NCBI GenBank assembly: GCA_933822405.4
Contig: CAKOGP040001869.1
Coordinates: forward strand, 454,816-518,815
Source: Cylindrotheca closterium
Lineage: Eukaryota > Bacillariophyta > Bacillariophyceae > Bacillariales > Bacillariaceae
Reading direction: 5' to 3'
DNA length: 64,000 bases
A program made the translations under genes and the position numbers. Shown in pieces: positions 62,002-64,000 of the stretch (positions within the stretch are counted from its first letter, which is position 1; each line of letters begins with the position of its first letter). A model generated the notes under the pieces. It made no database searches. It had not been told where the DNA came from and saw nothing but the letters and a program-made list of their open reading frames with translations.

Positions 62002-63525
62002 ATGCCCTTTTTTCGGAAGGCATCTCGGGCATCTGCTGAAAAGGCAGCAGGAGCAAAGACAAAGAATCAAAAGGATTCGAAGAAGAAGAAGGGCGGACTA
62101 TTCTTGAGAAAGAAAAAGCCACCCTTGATCAACTACGAAGATGCAAGCAGAGCTTCATCGACCCAACCCCAACCGAGATGGAACAAAATTGAAATCGAAA
62201 CCGACTTCACAGGGATGCAACCATCGACGACAGGAACTGCCAAAACTACATTGACCGGAACAAACGACAAAAAGAAAACACTAGGCATCATCGTGGATGG
62301 CCAAATCAAACACAAGAAACAAGACAAAAATTGGGATGCCTTCGAGAAGAACGCTCAACTCGTGATACATGGCGATGAAGAAAATATAGCTTTTTCAACA
62401 ATGGAAGCAATCCAAGAAGGCGAAGAATTGAGCTCTGCGCAACAGAATCGCATGACAGTTGAGCCAGATAACGAACCAATGGGACCAATTGATACAGACG
62501 AGTATGTTGAAAGAATCATGACAGTGCAAACGTTCTTCTCAGATCAGGAATACAAACATGCATCAAGATCTTCTAAGGATGTCGACAGCGACGGTGTAGA
62601 CGAAAGCAGTGGAGATGACTTCACCTACGAGTTGACCTATTCCCAGTCGACATCATCAGAAGTCGTCGATGAATCCCAGTCGACATCATCAGAAGTCGTC
62701 GGCGAATTGGTCCAGCAAACAGCAAAAGATAAAGCGAAAAAGGACGATAAGCCCGAATTTCTTCAAGAAGAAGAAGAAGTCAACGAAGATCCCAACGAGG
62801 GAGTTGAAGAACTAGATGACTCCGATCCATCAATGTCTGCGTATGTTTCGCTGCAGCGGATACAAAAAAGTGACATTACTTGTGAATCCACGGCATCAAG
62901 TTTGAAACCGTCTAGATCAGACGAAGATTCACAGCGATCGGAATGGAAACCCAAGCCGGATATGACGAACCCGCTCGGAGCCACGCCACAAGAAATTGAT
63001 GCCCTCAATCGATTCCTATCAGTTGTAGGACCAGACTTTACCGGACGCAATCTATCTTTCGGGGAGCGCAAAGAGATATACGATGGTGCAAGGAAAGTTG
63101 GCTTGAATAAGGTGTTGGTGGATAGGTTCCTTGATCAGTCAGCTGGTATTGCTACCGTCGAAGAAGCGAGCACTTACAGTGATATTTCTCCGTGCTCTAC
63201 ATATTCGTCGACCTCAAGATCCCTCATGATGGCCAAGTCTGAGTTTTCAGATAACACTAGTGCCACGGGATACAGCCGCGACAGCGGCCACAGTGGTGAC
63301 AGCATTCGATACAATTCTTTGCCACGGCTGACAACTGAAAGTCCACATGCAAACCAAACTTATGGTTGCAAAGGAGTTTTCGGGGATTTCTTTTGGAATG
63401 ATTCGAAGAAAGCTTGGGACGATTCGAAGAAGGCTAAAGCCATTTTCAAAGCAGGTCAAGGTCTTTTGGAAAGCATTGGAGCTGTTGTGGTAGGAGAAGA
63501 TGGAAGCGTCCATGGCGAGGCATAG
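62002..63525 (+). CDS. 507-residue protein with one RF-GK-VGL module, unknown
   Basis: A single exon of 507 residues. The N-terminus is very basic (KTKNQKDSKKKKGGLFLRKK). An acidic disordered region follows, with an 11-residue duplication (SQSTSSEVVDE, then SQSTSSEVVGE) at about 214-235. The only clearly ordered part is a 43-residue module at about 336-378 (RFL, TGRNL, KVGL, VDRFL), which aligns without gaps with two copies in the 1944-residue protein. The C-terminus has a short repeat (WNDSKKAWDDSKKAKAIF) and a hydrophobic end. I know no family. It lies on the same strand as the other module-bearing gene, with Ku80 between them. Confidence 0.7.
   Translation: MPFFRKASRASAEKAAGAKTKNQKDSKKKKGGLFLRKKKPPLINYEDASRASSTQPQPRWNKIEIETDFTGMQPSTTGTAKTTLTGTNDKKKTLGIIVDGQIKHKKQDKNWDAFEKNAQLVIHGDEENIAFSTMEAIQEGEELSSAQQNRMTVEPDNEPMGPIDTDEYVERIMTVQTFFSDQEYKHASRSSKDVDSDGVDESSGDDFTYELTYSQSTSSEVVDESQSTSSEVVGELVQQTAKDKAKKDDKPEFLQEEEEVNEDPNEGVEELDDSDPSMSAYVSLQRIQKSDITCESTASSLKPSRSDEDSQRSEWKPKPDMTNPLGATPQEIDALNRFLSVVGPDFTGRNLSFGERKEIYDGARKVGLNKVLVDRFLDQSAGIATVEEASTYSDISPCSTYSSTSRSLMMAKSEFSDNTSATGYSRDSGHSGDSIRYNSLPRLTTESPHANQTYGCKGVFGDFFWNDSKKAWDDSKKAKAIFKAGQGLLESIGAVVVGEDGSVHGEA
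62641..62706 (+). repeat. 33-base perfect-type duplication in CDS
   Basis: TCCCAGTCGACATCATCAGA and the next bases recur 33 bases later with only the last codons changed, encoding the doubled SQSTSSEVV. Confidence 0.9.
63007..63135 (+). other. RF-GK-VGL module, copy 3
   Basis: Residues 336-378 of the 507-residue protein fit R-F-[IL]-x8-G-[KR]-x-L-x11-A-x2-V-G-L-x5-D-x2-L. See finding. Confidence 0.7.
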
Positions 63526-63893
63526 GTGTACTAGCTACTAGTCACGGTCAAAGCTCCTCGCTTAGCATTTGCGCGAGAACTGTTGTATGTATAAACATAA
63601 ACTGTTACTATTTTATTACAATGTTCCCTGTCTGCAGCCGCTGCAATGAGTCAATGGATGAGAAAGAGGTAGCAGGTACAGTCATCAGTAACTCATATTT
63701 TAAATAACCACCTCTGTTCAATTACAAGTGTCTGTGCTTCGCAAGTTTCCAAACGTGGATTTCGATCATGGATCTTTTCAGATAAAACAGCACAATATAC
63801 AACCACAATCCTCGATAGAAACATGGCAACCAAATCATAAAGGAAAGCACCAGCGATGGTGACTCTGCTGCTGCAAAGGAACAGAGAAATCAG
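63526..63893. other. Intergenic region
   Basis: 3' end of the 507-residue protein gene and 5' region of the next gene. An ATG at 63823 leads to a stop after five codons and may be a short upstream frame. Confidence 0.4.
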
Positions 63894-64000
63894 ATGTACA
63901 CTGATGTGGCGACTCTTTATCATGACTTTCGCCCGAGGTATCCAGAGACTCTGATCGATGACGCAATCAAAGAATCTCCTTTGCTGCAGTCAGCAGATGC
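63894..64000 (+). CDS. Start of a probable SAM-dependent methyltransferase, cut by window end
   Basis: 36 codons in frame to the window edge, reading MYTDVATLYHDFRPRYPETL and onward. The Y-x-x-F/Y-R-P-x-Y-P segment is the typical opening of small Methyltransf_11/25-type enzymes (as in yeast Tmt1/Crg1 relatives). The frame is open upstream to about 63820 but has no other ATG, so 63894 is the likely start unless an upstream exon exists. The cofactor motif lies beyond the window. Confidence 0.5.
   Translation, partial: MYTDVATLYHDFRPRYPETLIDDAIKESPLLQSAD

Overview
The window reads as nuclear DNA of a photosynthetic stramenopile, most likely a diatom. Genes lie densely on both strands. Most carry one to four short GT-AG introns of about 60-260 bases, and intergenic gaps are mostly a few hundred bases. 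Six predicted proteins start with a secretory signal ending in a cleavage motif of the x-A-F or G-F type, which is the bipartite plastid pre-sequence of algae with secondary red plastids. Together with eukaryotic core machinery (Ski2, SPT16, RPN7, Ku80, eIF4G), this excludes a bacterium or organelle. I infer the diatom assignment from these traits and did not search for it.

Region by region. 0-10 kb: the 3' part of the exosome cofactor helicase SKI2, a small Gly-rich protein, a plastid-type methyltransferase divergent from a PfkB sugar kinase, and a fusion protein with two YccV/HspQ-like domains plus TPRs. 9.8-11.6 kb: a plastid DUF3172 protein and MsrB. 11.6-13.7 kb: a gene-poor stretch built of decayed direct repeats. 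13.7-24.6 kb: S-adenosylhomocysteine hydrolase, a Nudix protein, a small plastid-type protein, a secreted M20 amidohydrolase, a Golgi-type sulfotransferase-like protein and SPT16 of FACT. 24.6-36.2 kb: a Rab3GAP2-like protein, a U2AF2-like splicing factor, a basic protein of unknown role, an eIF4G-like factor and a plastid-type TPR protein. 36.2-47.8 kb: an HCF107/Mbb1-like HAT-repeat protein, a small membrane protein, RPN7, a plastid-type protein, a caspase-fold protein and a START-domain protein. 48-64 kb: four fast-evolving low-complexity or repeat-bearing proteins (48.3, 51.5, 57.5 and 62.0 kb) interleaved with Ku80 and an LLPH-like protein, then the start of another methyltransferase.

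Functional themes are RNA decay, splicing and translation (SKI2, U2AF2-like, eIF4G-like), chromatin and DNA repair (SPT16, Ku80), protein turnover (RPN7, YccV/TPR protein, caspase-fold protein), the methyl cycle (SAH hydrolase) and plastid maintenance (MsrB, DUF3172, HAT protein). These look like ordinary eukaryotic neighbours rather than an operon or a mobile cluster. The most interesting signal is a 43-residue module, alignable without gaps, that occurs at both ends of the 1944-residue protein at 51.5 kb and again in the 507-residue protein at 62 kb. Also notable are an intron placed directly after the ATG of the eIF4G-like gene, an Arg/Ser-tailed caspase-fold protein with a changed active-site motif, and a three-copy decayed repeat array at 13.1-13.5 kb. 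No tRNA, rRNA, CRISPR array or intact transposon was seen.
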